NCBI RefSeq assembly: GCF_000346615.1
Contig: NZ_ANNU01000035.1
Span: 34,136-98,135, forward strand
Direction: 5' to 3'
Length of the DNA: 64,000 nucleotides
Source of the DNA: Nafulsella turpanensis ZLM-10
Lineage (GTDB): Bacteria; Bacteroidota; Bacteroidia; Cytophagales; Cyclobacteriaceae
Position numbers and translations under genes: made by a program. Shown here piece after piece: positions 9,146-17,091 of this stretch. The notes beneath the pieces are model-generated. The model ran no database searches. It saw nothing but the letters and a program-made list of their open reading frames with translations, and was not told the origin of the DNA. Each line of letters opens with the position of its first letter. The stretch's first letter is position 1.

Positions 9146-9468
9146 TAAGAGAACCACTTAGCATTACTATTCTGTTTGAAGCCTTCTATCACAGCAGTCC
9201 TTCCATCCCTGCAACATCAGAAAACACCTAAAGCCCTTGCGGGTTTAGCTGCTGCCATCAATTTCCTTCTTCCTGCTCAAGCTTTTGGCAGGGCTTATGG
9301 CCCCATGGGTATTGATTTCACCAGCTACCTTTTATCGAGAGAGACCTTACTCCCAGGAGCGAAGCCTTACCAGAGGGAAACGGTTTTTCCCTTTATTTAT
9401 CCCGTATTCTCTGGTACTGCCCTGATGTTCAGCCAGGCCTATTCATCCACTCCTGTAATCAGTCAGCC

Positions 9469-10233
9469 ATGATAAAACTTTCTGCGGTCATCATTACTTT
9501 AAATGAAGAGCGGAATATCGCCAGGTGCCTTAGCTCTCTGCAGGGAGTGGCCGATGAAATTATTGTGCTGGATTCCTTTTCTACAGATAAAACGGAAGCG
9601 ATTTGTCGGGAGTATGGGGTAAAATTCCTGGCCCACCCCTTCGAGGGGCACATTCAGCAAAAAAATATGGTTGCTGACATGGCCAGCCACCCTTATGTAC
9701 TGGCTCTCGATGCGGACGAGGCGCTTTCCGAAGAATTACGCGCCTCGATTCTGGCCGTAAAGGAAAATCCTGAATACGATGCTTATCAATTTAACCGCCT
9801 CACGAACTATTGCGGCCACTGGGTTACCTATGCCGGCTGGTACCCCGATGTAAAGCTTCGTCTGTGGAAGAAAAACAAAGGTCACTGGGGCGGTTCCAAT
9901 CCGCACGACAAGATAATAATAGAAAAGGGAAGCTCAGTTGGATCCCTCAGGGGAGACCTGCTGCATTATTCTTACTACACCATTTCGCAGCACATTAAGC
10001 AAACCAACTCTTTTTCGGATATCGCCGCAAAGGAAGCTTTCCGGAAAGGAGAAAAAGCTTCCTTTCTGAAAATTGTCCTGAATCCGCTCTTTACCTTTAT
10101 TAAAAAATACTTCTTTCAGCGGGGTTTTACCGGCGGCTGGTATGGATTCATTATTTGCATTAACTCCGCTTTCGGAAAATTTCTGAAGTATGTGAAGCTA
10201 ATGGAACTCCACCAGAGCGCTAAGGCTTCTTAG
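9469..10233 (+). CDS. Glycosyltransferase family 2 protein (WaaE/KdtX-like)
   Basis: A GT-A inverting glycosyltransferase of 254 residues. The start LSAVIITLNEERNIARCL is the nucleotide-binding strand, DEIIVLDSFSTDKTE carries the first acidic pair, and VLALDADEALSEEL is the metal-binding DxD region. VKLRLWKKNKGHWGG and DLLHYSYYTISQHI are features of the WaaE/KdtX lipooligosaccharide core beta-glucosyltransferase subgroup. The last 14 bases overlap the convergent methyltransferase gene. A role in outer-core synthesis is inferred from the subgroup and neighbours. Confidence 0.9.
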   Translation: MIKLSAVIITLNEERNIARCLSSLQGVADEIIVLDSFSTDKTEAICREYGVKFLAHPFEGHIQQKNMVADMASHPYVLALDADEALSEELRASILAVKENPEYDAYQFNRLTNYCGHWVTYAGWYPDVKLRLWKKNKGHWGGSNPHDKIIIEKGSSVGSLRGDLLHYSYYTISQHIKQTNSFSDIAAKEAFRKGEKASFLKIVLNPLFTFIKKYFFQRGFTGGWYGFIICINSAFGKFLKYVKLMELHQSAKAS

Positions 10234-10963
10234 CCACCGCTTTTACAATCATGGTCTCACCGAAAAGGAGGGGCTTTGAGAAGGATTTTTGCAGAATGTC
10301 TTTGTTTTTTTCCTTCTGTTCAGCCGCTTTTTCTTCCTTACCATATACAAAGCGCGTAAAGAGGTAAGACACAGGTGCAAAGGGTGCATAGACATAACTA
10401 ATCCCTTTTACCCGGTTGGTCTCCACCCTGGTAATCTCAAACCGGTTGGTATGCAGCAGGTATCTTACCTCCGGGTAAGAGATCATGTTAATGTGGTGCA
10501 GGGGCGTTGGATTCAGCTCATTCAGGGGGCTTTTGGCTTTGTTATGATGGCCTGTCCAGAACCACCGCCAGCGTGAGCGGATGGAAGAAATGTTTGGCGT
10601 GGAGATAATCAGGTGCCCGCCCGGCCTTAACACCCTATGGCACTCGCGCACAAAATCGAAGGGGCGCTCAATGTGTTCAATCCCGTCGATACATACCACG
10701 GCGCAAAAGGTGTTGTCGTCGTAAGGCAGTCGCTTATTCATATCGGCCTGTCGGAAATTCCTGTTCTCCACCATCATAATGTTTTCAATATCGGCAGAGT
10801 GTACTTCTATATTCTGCTGCAGCAGGCGGTTGGTAAAAGCCCCCGCTCCACTGGGGATGTCCAGCACCTTTTTGCAGTCTTTATCTTCCAGTAGCAGCCT
10901 GGCTACTACATTATGCGTGTTTTTAGAAGTGTTTTCAGGAATTTGCTTTTGCATAGCGCTCAA
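10220..10963 (-). CDS. Class I SAM-dependent methyltransferase
   Basis: The 247-residue product carries the Rossmann-fold SAM-binding motif I VLDIPSGAGAF (residues 33-43), the acidic end of the second strand (VHSADI), and motif IV-like CAVVCIDGIEHIERP followed by ECHRVLRPGGHLIISTPN, the typical Methyltransf_11-type pattern. The substrate is unknown; the position between two glycosyltransferases suggests a role in surface-glycan or lipid modification. The gene runs against its neighbours and overlaps the end of the GT2 gene. Confidence 0.88.
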   Translation of the reverse strand: MSAMQKQIPENTSKNTHNVVARLLLEDKDCKKVLDIPSGAGAFTNRLLQQNIEVHSADIENIMMVENRNFRQADMNKRLPYDDNTFCAVVCIDGIEHIERPFDFVRECHRVLRPGGHLIISTPNISSIRSRWRWFWTGHHNKAKSPLNELNPTPLHHINMISYPEVRYLLHTNRFEITRVETNRVKGISYVYAPFAPVSYLFTRFVYGKEEKAAEQKEKNKDILQKSFSKPLLFGETMIVKAVAKKP

Positions 10964-11058
10964 CTAAGAATATGGCCGCAAAAATACTAATAATTATTTT
11001 CTCCACAGGATTTTACCTAATTTTAGCCCTCCTGATTGGCGTACTAAACTGATAAAAT

Positions 11059-12150
11059 TTGAAAGTCTTACACCTTAGCTCTGAAAGCAGCTGGCGCGGC
11101 GGTGAGCAGCAAATTGCTTACCTCATAGAAGAACTGACTAAGGCAGGTGTTCAGAATATTGTTGCCTGTCGCAAACATTCGGCCTTTGAAAGCTACTGTC
11201 AGAAGAAGGAAATTCCACACATCAGCCTCAACTTCACCAGCTCTCTTAATATCGCTACTGCCCTTCGTATAAAGCGCTACTGCCAGGAGCAGCAGCCCGA
11301 TCTGATGCACCTGCACAGTTCCAAGAGCCATAGCCTGGCAGTTCTTTCCGGCTGGCTCGGAAATTCTACCCCCATGATCCTCAGCCGGAGAGTCGACTTC
11401 CACCTCAAAACCAACTGGCTTTCGCAAAAGAAATACAACTACCCGGGCATTCGCCGCATCATTTGTGTTTCCGATGCCATCAAGGAAATTGTACAGAGTG
11501 ATATTAAGCAGCCGGAAAAGGCGGTTACCGTGCATAGTGGTATCGATTTAAAAAAGTTCTCTGCCAAAGCTTCAGAAGGCCAGCTTCGAAAGCAATATAA
11601 TATTCCGGCCAATTACTGGCTGGTAGGGAATACTGCTGCCATTGCCCCACATAAAGATTACTTTACTTTTGTGGATACCGTCGCCCTACTGGAGCAACAG
11701 AACTTCCCTGCCTACTATTTTATTATCGGTACCGGACCAATGGAGCAGGAGATTAAAAATTATGTAGCTACCAAGGGCCTGGAAAAGAAAATTATTTTTA
11801 CCGGCTTTCTCCATAATATCCCCTCTATTCTGCCTGAGCTGGACCTCTTCCTGATGACCTCCAAAACGGAAGGTTTAGGCACCAGCCTGCTCGATGCTTT
11901 TGCCAGCGGGGTAGCAGTGGTGGCTACCGCTGCGGGAGGAGTACCCGAAATTGTACTGCATGAGCAAACCGGATTACTGGCCCCTGTTGGGAAGCCAAAA
12001 GAAATAGCCTATGAAGTACAGCGGCTGTATAAAGATGTTAAGCTGCAGGAACAGCTAAAAAAAGGAGCCTATGAGCTGGTTCAACAATTCTCAAAAGAGG
12101 AAACGGCCCGGAAAACGCTGGACATTTACCGGGAGGTATTAAGCGAGTAG
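11059..12150 (+). CDS. Glycosyltransferase family 4 protein
   Basis: A second GT-B enzyme of 363 residues. The N-terminus KVLHLSSESSWRGGEQQIAY has the GGxE/Q acceptor loop. The C-terminal domain shows VGNTAAIAPHKDYFTFVDTV, then TEGLGTSLLDAFASGVAVVA with an EX7D version of the usual EX7E motif, and VPEIVLHEQTGLLAPVGKP. The start used is TTG at 11059; no in-frame ATG lies near it, and the upstream sequence TAATTTTA (11018-11025) is a near-match to a -7 box. Likely part of lipopolysaccharide core assembly with the neighbouring transferases. Confidence 0.9.
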   Translation: MKVLHLSSESSWRGGEQQIAYLIEELTKAGVQNIVACRKHSAFESYCQKKEIPHISLNFTSSLNIATALRIKRYCQEQQPDLMHLHSSKSHSLAVLSGWLGNSTPMILSRRVDFHLKTNWLSQKKYNYPGIRRIICVSDAIKEIVQSDIKQPEKAVTVHSGIDLKKFSAKASEGQLRKQYNIPANYWLVGNTAAIAPHKDYFTFVDTVALLEQQNFPAYYFIIGTGPMEQEIKNYVATKGLEKKIIFTGFLHNIPSILPELDLFLMTSKTEGLGTSLLDAFASGVAVVATAAGGVPEIVLHEQTGLLAPVGKPKEIAYEVQRLYKDVKLQEQLKKGAYELVQQFSKEETARKTLDIYREVLSE

Positions 12151-12192
12151 TAAGCCGCTTCCTTATCTTTCAGGAGCCAGAACTCCCTCAAC

Positions 12193-13470
12193 TCAGTAAC
12201 CATATTTTTCTTTCCACAGTGCCTGCAGGCGTTTCCGCATTTCATTTTCGCGTGCATTGTGGCCGGGGTCGTATAGCTTTGTATTGGCTACCCCATCGGG
12301 CAAAAACTCCTGCTTTACAAAATTCTGGTCATAATCGTGGGCATATTTATATCCTGCCCCATACCCCTGGTCCTTCATCAGGCGGGTAGGCGCATTGCGC
12401 AGGTGCATAGGAACAGGTAAATCGCCGGTTTCTTTTACCAGGCGGCGCGCATCCTTAATGGCCATATAACTGGCATTGCTTTTGGGCGAACAGGCAAGAT
12501 AAGTAGCGCACTGGCTGAGAATGATCTCCGCCTCCGGATAGCCGATTACCGCCACCGCCTGGAAGCAGTTGGTAGCAATAACGAGCGCCGTGGGATTGGC
12601 GTTACCTATATCTTCGGAAGCCGCAATTAATAAGCGCCTTGCAATAAATTTCACATCTTCACCGCCCTCCAGCATACGGGCCAGGTAGTAAACGGCCGCA
12701 TTAGGGTCGCTGCCCCTGATAGATTTGATAAAGGCTGAAATAATATCGTAATGCTGCTCCCCGCTTTTATCATAAACCGCTACCTTTTGCTGGGCAATCA
12801 GGGTAACAGCTGCATCGGTAATGACTGCGGGATCCTTTAAGCTATCGGCCACCAGCTCCAGCAGGTTCAGCAGCTTACGGGCATCCCCGCCGCTGATCTT
12901 AAACAGCGCTCCATACTCCTCTACCTCGATTGCCCGCTCCCGCAGGCGAACATCTTCTTTCAGCACTTTCCGAACCAGCCTTTTAAGGTCCTCCTCCTGC
13001 AGTCCTTTTAAGGTATAAACCTGGCAGCGCGACAGAAGAGCCGCATTTACTTCGAAGCTGGGATTTTCGGTAGTGGCGCCAATAAGGGTAATGGTTCCTT
13101 TTTCCACTGCCGCCAGTAAAGCATCCTGCTGCGATTTACTGAAGCGATGGATCTCATCAATAAACAGAATGGTGCGGCTCAGGCCTTTGGCACGGCTAAT
13201 CACCTCCCGCACTTCCTTTACACCGCTGCTAATGGCGCTGAGGGTAAAAAAGGTAGCCTTTACCTGGTGGGCAATAATGTTAGCCAGGGTGGTTTTACCC
13301 ACTCCCGGAGGTCCCCACAGGATCATGCTCGGAACGGCCCCGGCTCTAATCATGCTCCGCAAAATTCCCTGCTCCCCCACCAGGTGCTCCTGACCAATAA
13401 GGTCGTCGAGGCTTTGCGGGCGCATCCGCTCGGCCAGTGGCTGTATTTTTTGATCTGCAAAAAGGTCCAT
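12193..13470 (-). CDS. rarA: Replication-associated recombination protein A (AAA+ ATPase)
   Basis: RarA (MgsA) is a clamp-loader-like AAA+ ATPase that acts at stalled replication forks. From ATG 13470 the product is 425 residues. It starts with [20 protein letters not shown], the family's clamp and SSB-linked N-terminus, then Walker [12 protein letters not shown], Walker [18 protein letters not shown], and the RarA-specific C-terminal region [23 protein letters not shown] two codons upstream (13476) also fits, but it lies within a -7 box, so ATG 13470 is preferred. Confidence 0.95.
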   Translation of the reverse strand: MDLFADQKIQPLAERMRPQSLDDLIGQEHLVGEQGILRSMIRAGAVPSMILWGPPGVGKTTLANIIAHQVKATFFTLSAISSGVKEVREVISRAKGLSRTILFIDEIHRFSKSQQDALLAAVEKGTITLIGATTENPSFEVNAALLSRCQVYTLKGLQEEDLKRLVRKVLKEDVRLRERAIEVEEYGALFKISGGDARKLLNLLELVADSLKDPAVITDAAVTLIAQQKVAVYDKSGEQHYDIISAFIKSIRGSDPNAAVYYLARMLEGGEDVKFIARRLLIAASEDIGNANPTALVIATNCFQAVAVIGYPEAEIILSQCATYLACSPKSNASYMAIKDARRLVKETGDLPVPMHLRNAPTRLMKDQGYGAGYKYAHDYDQNFVKQEFLPDGVANTKLYDPGHNARENEMRKRLQALWKEKYGY

Positions 13471-13473
13471 AAC

Positions 13474-13481
13474 CAAAAATA
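13474..13481 (-). promoter_or_regulatory. Candidate -7 box for rarA
   Basis: On the minus strand this reads TATTTTTG, matching TAnnTTTG. It ends only 4 bases before the rarA ATG, so a transcript from it would have little or no leader. No matching -33 element was found. Confidence 0.45.
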
Positions 13482-13557
13482 AGAAGATCCCGCCACACTT
13501 TAATCCCTGCAGGTAAAGCTTTTTAATGTTCAGCCATTAAGATTACGGCAGATGCTC

Positions 13558-13565
13558 TACCTTTG
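13558..13565 (+). promoter_or_regulatory. Candidate -7 box for the EamA transporter gene
   Basis: TACCTTTG matches TAnnTTTG and ends 4 bases before ATG 13570. It overlaps the earlier possible start at 13552 and therefore argues for the later one. The transcript would be nearly leaderless. Confidence 0.5.
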
Positions 13566-13569
13566 CCGC

Positions 13570-14484
13570 ATGAATAAATGGAAAATCCATGGAGCTCTTG
13601 CTGCCGCCAACCTTATATATGGTGCCAATTACTCCATTGCCAAAGCCGTAATGCCGGAGTATATCCGGCCCTTCGGCTTTATCTTTGCCCGGGTGGTATT
13701 TGGCACTATGCTGTTCTGGCTGTTTAATGTACTTATCCGGAATGGCGAAAAGGTTGAGCGGAAGGACCTTCCCCTCCTGGCCCTGTGCGGACTTTTAGGG
13801 GTAGCTGCCAACCAGCTCCTGTTTTTCTCGGGACTTAACCTTACCAGCCCTATTAATGCCTCGCTTATTACCACCATTATGCCGCTTATTTTACTCCCTA
13901 TTGCTGCTGTACAGCTTAAGGAAAGAATTACAGCCCGCAAGGTAACAGGGGTTATTTTAGGTTTGAGTGGTGCTGCCCTGCTCATTTCGAATAAAAACAC
14001 CATTTCCCTGCAAAACAGCCAGCTAGCCGGCGACCTCATGATTTTTCTGAATGCCACTGCCTTTTCTTTTTACCTGGTGCTGGTAAAACCGCTCATGCAG
14101 AAGTACAAAGCCCAAACAGTGATAAAATGGGTATTCTTCTTTGGGATGATTGTAGTGGTGCCTTTTGGCTGGGAAGATTTTATGGCAGTAAGCTGGGGGC
14201 AGTTGCCTGCCAATGCATGGATGGCTATTCTGTATGTGGTACTCTTCACCACTTTTTTTGCCTACCTGCTCAATACATGGGCATTAAAATACATGAGCTC
14301 ATCGGTTGTGGCCATTTACGCCTATATGCAGCCTGTTTTTGCAACCATGATAGCCGTCTGGATTGGTCAGGACTCTTTCACCCTGGAAAAAAGCATGTAC
14401 AGCCTTTTAATTTTTGCAGGCGTATACCTGGTTACCCGGCCGGCAGGAGCACAAAAAATAGCGCTACGTAAAAATGATGTTTAA
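13570..14484 (+). CDS. EamA/DMT family transporter
   Basis: A 304-residue inner-membrane protein of the drug/metabolite transporter superfamily. Two EamA repeats of about five membrane helices each are visible: the first from LAAANLIYGANYSIAKAVMP to GAALLISNKN, the second from DLMIFLNATAFSFYLVLVKP to LLIFAGVYLVTRPAG. Conserved features include the proline-rich loop after helix 1 and the AYMQPVFATMIA helix. Such proteins export small metabolites; the substrate here is unknown. ATG 13570 is chosen over 13552 because a promoter box covers the latter. Confidence 0.9.
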   Translation: MNKWKIHGALAAANLIYGANYSIAKAVMPEYIRPFGFIFARVVFGTMLFWLFNVLIRNGEKVERKDLPLLALCGLLGVAANQLLFFSGLNLTSPINASLITTIMPLILLPIAAVQLKERITARKVTGVILGLSGAALLISNKNTISLQNSQLAGDLMIFLNATAFSFYLVLVKPLMQKYKAQTVIKWVFFFGMIVVVPFGWEDFMAVSWGQLPANAWMAILYVVLFTTFFAYLLNTWALKYMSSSVVAIYAYMQPVFATMIAVWIGQDSFTLEKSMYSLLIFAGVYLVTRPAGAQKIALRKNDV

Positions 14485-14601
14485 ACTATGCAAAAACTTA
14501 CTTTCAACCAATCCGCTATTTAATCTTTAAAAAGGATAATTAATAAAAATATTTTTACATTAAACGCTATGATTTTTCATTTTTAACTGTATCTTTGAAA
14601 T

Positions 14602-14772
14602 AGATTCTGGCAGTAAAAGATATTTTTTAAACTGAACATTACATTATTTTTTAATATTTCTTGGCTATTTGCGGGTTGTAGACTTTTTGCCAGCATTCAA
14701 TAGTAGGTTGGGTATTTTTTCGAATAACAAACTTTTTACCCTCACTTGACCTACTATTTTTATTTTTTCAGG
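14602..14772 (+). ncRNA. Candidate small RNA with its own promoter and terminator-like end
   Basis: A -7 box TATCTTTG (14590-14597) is followed by sequence with strong pairing potential. CTGGCA at 14607-14612 can pair with TGCCAG at 14688-14693. AATAGTAGGT at 14699-14708 pairs perfectly with ACCTACTATT at 14749-14758, with GGGTA/TACCC nested inside (14710-14714 and 14737-14741), followed by TTTATTTTTT. No open frame fits. No known RNA family was recognised. The -33 element is weak, so the call is tentative. Confidence 0.35.
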
Positions 14773-14932
14773 CTCATCCAATTTCTTTTAGCCTTTTCAG
14801 ATTCCTTTTTTCCCGCGCCCTTTCATCTCATTTGAACAGTTCAGACTCTGACTATATCTCTCAACCTGCTTTTCAGTCAGGGCCAGTTCACATTATATTT
14901 CAGCACCTACCATAAAATGTTTAAGCTCCTGC

Positions 14933-14967
14933 AAAAAAGCCCCCACTGTTGATACAGCAAGGGCTTT
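14933..14967 (-). terminator. Terminator of the threonine aldolase gene
   Basis: On the minus strand GAAAGCCC pairs with GGGCTTT, with CTGT/ACAG nested in the loop, and a run of six T follows. It lies 24 bases after the stop codon at 14991. Confidence 0.75.
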
Positions 14968-14990
14968 CAATAATTAAATAGCAGAATTCT

Positions 14991-16028
14991 TTAGGCAAAG
15001 GATATTTCATTCAGCACCTTTAGTAAGCGCTGCAGCATCTCCTCTGAAAAGTCAAGATGTGTCACCATACGGATACTGTCTGGCCCGAATGCAATGGCTT
15101 TAATTTGTTCGGCCGCCAGACGTTCCAGAAATTCCTTCGTGGAAACTCCTTTGAGGGAAAAGAGTACAATGTTTGTATCTACCGGCTCTACCGCAGCTAC
15201 ATAGGGCAACTGCTGCAAAACTTCACCTATTTTACGGGCACGGGCATTGTCTTCCTTTAGTCGTTCTACATGATGCTCCAGTGCATACACGCCTGCCGCG
15301 GCCAGATAACCAGCCTGTCGCATGCCGCCCCCCAACACCTTGCGGATTCTCCTTCCTTTCTTTATATGCTCCTTACTGCCCAGCAGCACAGAACCTACAG
15401 GAATGCCTAATCCTTTACTAAGGCAAATAGAAATAGTATCGAAATAACGACCGTACTCCCTGCTGTCCTCTCCTGTCTCCACCAGTGCATTAAACACCCT
15501 GGCTCCATCGAGGTGAAGGGGCAGCTGATGCTGGCGGCATACCTGGCTGATGGCCTCAATCTGGGCAAGGGTATAATAGCTCCCGCCCCCTTTATTTACC
15601 GTATTTTCAAGCGCTACCAGGGCCGTTGTGGGAAAGTGAATATCGTCCGGGTTGTTGATATTCTGTTCCACCATTTCCGGAGTAATAATTCCTCTCGGGC
15701 CCTGCAGAAGGCGTACCGAGGCTCCTGAGTTAAAAGCAATGCCGCCTCCTTCATAATTATAAATATGAGCTTTCTGGTCGCAGATTACCTCCGTACCCGG
15801 CTGTGTATGAATTTTAATGGCAATCTGGTTAGTCATGGTACCGGAAGGGCAGAACAGGCCTGCCTCCATCCCAAAGAGCTCGGCAGTTTTCTGTTCCAGT
15901 GCCTGCACAGTAGGGTCTTCCCCCAGTACGTCATCCCCTACCTCGGCGCCCGTCATGGCCTGTAACATGCCGAAGCCTGGCTTGGTTACGGTATCGCTTC
16001 GCAGGTCAATTATCTTTTCATTCTTCAT
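14991..16028 (-). CDS. ltaE: Low-specificity L-threonine aldolase (beta-eliminating lyase family)
   Basis: This PLP enzyme of 345 residues cleaves L-threonine or L-allo-threonine to glycine and acetaldehyde. The start IDLRSDTVTKPGFGMLQAM is diagnostic of the family, as are EVGDDVLGEDPTVQALE, the DGAR motif with Asp174 that holds the PLP ring nitrogen, and the PLP lysine in CLSKGLGIPVGS (Lys205). The gene follows the glycerophosphodiesterase gene by 14 bases on the same strand and ends in a clear terminator. Confidence 0.93.
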   Translation of the reverse strand: MKNEKIIDLRSDTVTKPGFGMLQAMTGAEVGDDVLGEDPTVQALEQKTAELFGMEAGLFCPSGTMTNQIAIKIHTQPGTEVICDQKAHIYNYEGGGIAFNSGASVRLLQGPRGIITPEMVEQNINNPDDIHFPTTALVALENTVNKGGGSYYTLAQIEAISQVCRQHQLPLHLDGARVFNALVETGEDSREYGRYFDTISICLSKGLGIPVGSVLLGSKEHIKKGRRIRKVLGGGMRQAGYLAAAGVYALEHHVERLKEDNARARKIGEVLQQLPYVAAVEPVDTNIVLFSLKGVSTKEFLERLAAEQIKAIAFGPDSIRMVTHLDFSEEMLQRLLKVLNEISFA

Positions 16029-16042
16029 ATTCTTGCGCGTAA

Positions 16043-16981
16043 TTATTCGACAATAAAATATTTTTCGAGCCTTTCCGGGATGGTTACCATCGGCTCAAGG
16101 GCTTCGGCCGCCTCTATGGGGCGATCCGTTGCCAGAATATCCGCCCCGGCTCCTATAAAGTTACGATACAGGTGATCTCCCCTGGCTTCGGCTTTTTTAT
16201 CGAGGTTGCCAAGGGTACCCAGTATGGTGTAAATGCCCTGCTCATGCAGGTACTGATAGAGCGAAGGATCGGACAGAGAGGTACCTGTAAAGGCAATAAT
16301 ATTTTCGGCTGGCAAACCCGCTGCCACCGCTCGCTCGAGGTCGGCAGGCTGTTGAATGGAGAGGCTAATCAGCAGATCGGGGTTGAGCTCGTGTATTTTA
16401 AGGGCATCGCGAAGGCTATAGGCGATAATAACCGAATAGGCTTCGGCATTGGCCTCCTCCACCGCATCGACTACCATTTCGAAGGGGACAGATTTTTTGA
16501 CATCCAAAGTATATACCACTTTGCCCCTGCCCCACTCCAACACCTCCTGCAGGCTGGGTGCCCGATAAGGGGTAATGTTCCCTTCCTGGTCCAGCAGCTT
16601 TAAGTGCTGTATTTCGGCTAAGGTATAGTCAATGACAGGTCCCTTTCCCGTTGTTGTTCTGTCGAGGGTATTATCGTGCATCATCACGAGCAGACTGTCT
16701 TTTGTAAGGGAAATATCTGTTTCGATAATGGCATAGGTATGATGAAGTACGCGGGCAAAGGTTTCTATTGCATTCTCCGGAAAAGCAGGTGCAGGTCCCC
16801 CTCTGTGGGCGCTCACCAGCGGCACATGGGCTGGATGCCAGCTGAAAAATTCTTTTAGGTCCTCCGCATCTTCCAACACGATACGGTGCAGGGGTACAGG
16901 CGCTTCCTCTCGCTGCGATTGCTGGGTGCAGGCAGAAAACAGGCACAGCAGGAGAACAGCAAGATAATGGCGATACTTCAT
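16043..16981 (-). CDS. Glycerophosphodiester phosphodiesterase, predicted lipoprotein
   Basis: This enzyme hydrolyses glycerophosphodiesters to glycerol 3-phosphate and an alcohol. From ATG 16981 the product is 312 residues with a signal peptide and lipobox ending LFSAC (Cys18). The catalytic signature SAHRGGPAPAFPENAIETF gives the general acid/base His59 and the metal-binding Glu; the second part, ETDISLTKDSLLVMMHDNTL, gives the metal ligands and second His (about residue 102). An alternative GTG start at 16993 lies inside a -7 box and is rejected. It is the first gene of a pair with the threonine aldolase. Confidence 0.92.
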   Translation of the reverse strand: MKYRHYLAVLLLCLFSACTQQSQREEAPVPLHRIVLEDAEDLKEFFSWHPAHVPLVSAHRGGPAPAFPENAIETFARVLHHTYAIIETDISLTKDSLLVMMHDNTLDRTTTGKGPVIDYTLAEIQHLKLLDQEGNITPYRAPSLQEVLEWGRGKVVYTLDVKKSVPFEMVVDAVEEANAEAYSVIIAYSLRDALKIHELNPDLLISLSIQQPADLERAVAAGLPAENIIAFTGTSLSDPSLYQYLHEQGIYTILGTLGNLDKKAEARGDHLYRNFIGAGADILATDRPIEAAEALEPMVTIPERLEKYFIVE

Positions 16982-16992
16982 GTGTTTTTTCA

Positions 16993-17000
16993 CAAATGTA
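16993..17000 (-). promoter_or_regulatory. -7 box for the glycerophosphodiesterase-aldolase unit
   Basis: The minus strand reads TACATTTG here, matching TAnnTTTG. It lies 11 bases before ATG 16981 and directly after the terminator of the upstream TPR gene, as expected for a new transcription unit. Confidence 0.6.
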
Positions 17001-17013
17001 CATGAGCCTGCGC

Positions 17014-17044
17014 AAAAAAAGAAACCCGCATTTAAGCGGGTTTC
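17014..17044 (-). terminator. Terminator of the TPR protein gene
   Basis: GAAACCCGC (17021-17029) pairs perfectly with GCGGGTTTC (17036-17044) around a 6-base loop. On the minus strand seven T follow (17020-17014). It lies 48 bases after the stop of the large TPR gene. Confidence 0.88.
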
Positions 17045-17091
17045 TGAGATTCTGAAGCTAATCAGTTTAAAACGAACACAGGAAGATGGTT

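Larger units (their letters stand above)
14485..14990. other. Intergenic region without a protein gene; holds a candidate small RNA and a terminator
   Basis: No protein-coding frame is convincing in this AT-rich gap. It contains a good -7 box at 14590-14597, a large inverted repeat with a T-rich tail at 14699-14772, and the terminator of the threonine aldolase gene at 14933-14967. The first two are annotated separately as a possible small RNA. Confidence 0.6.

Noticed and set aside
9176..9472. 98-codon open frame before the GT2 gene
   Set aside because: It starts with TTG and has no ATG upstream in an open frame; it lies in a likely leader and has no recognisable family features.
10972..11052. 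26-residue hydrophobic open frame just before the second GT4 gene
   Set aside because: A near-match to a -7 box (TAATTTTA at 11018-11025) lies inside it, so it is probably upstream of the transcript start, and there is no other support.
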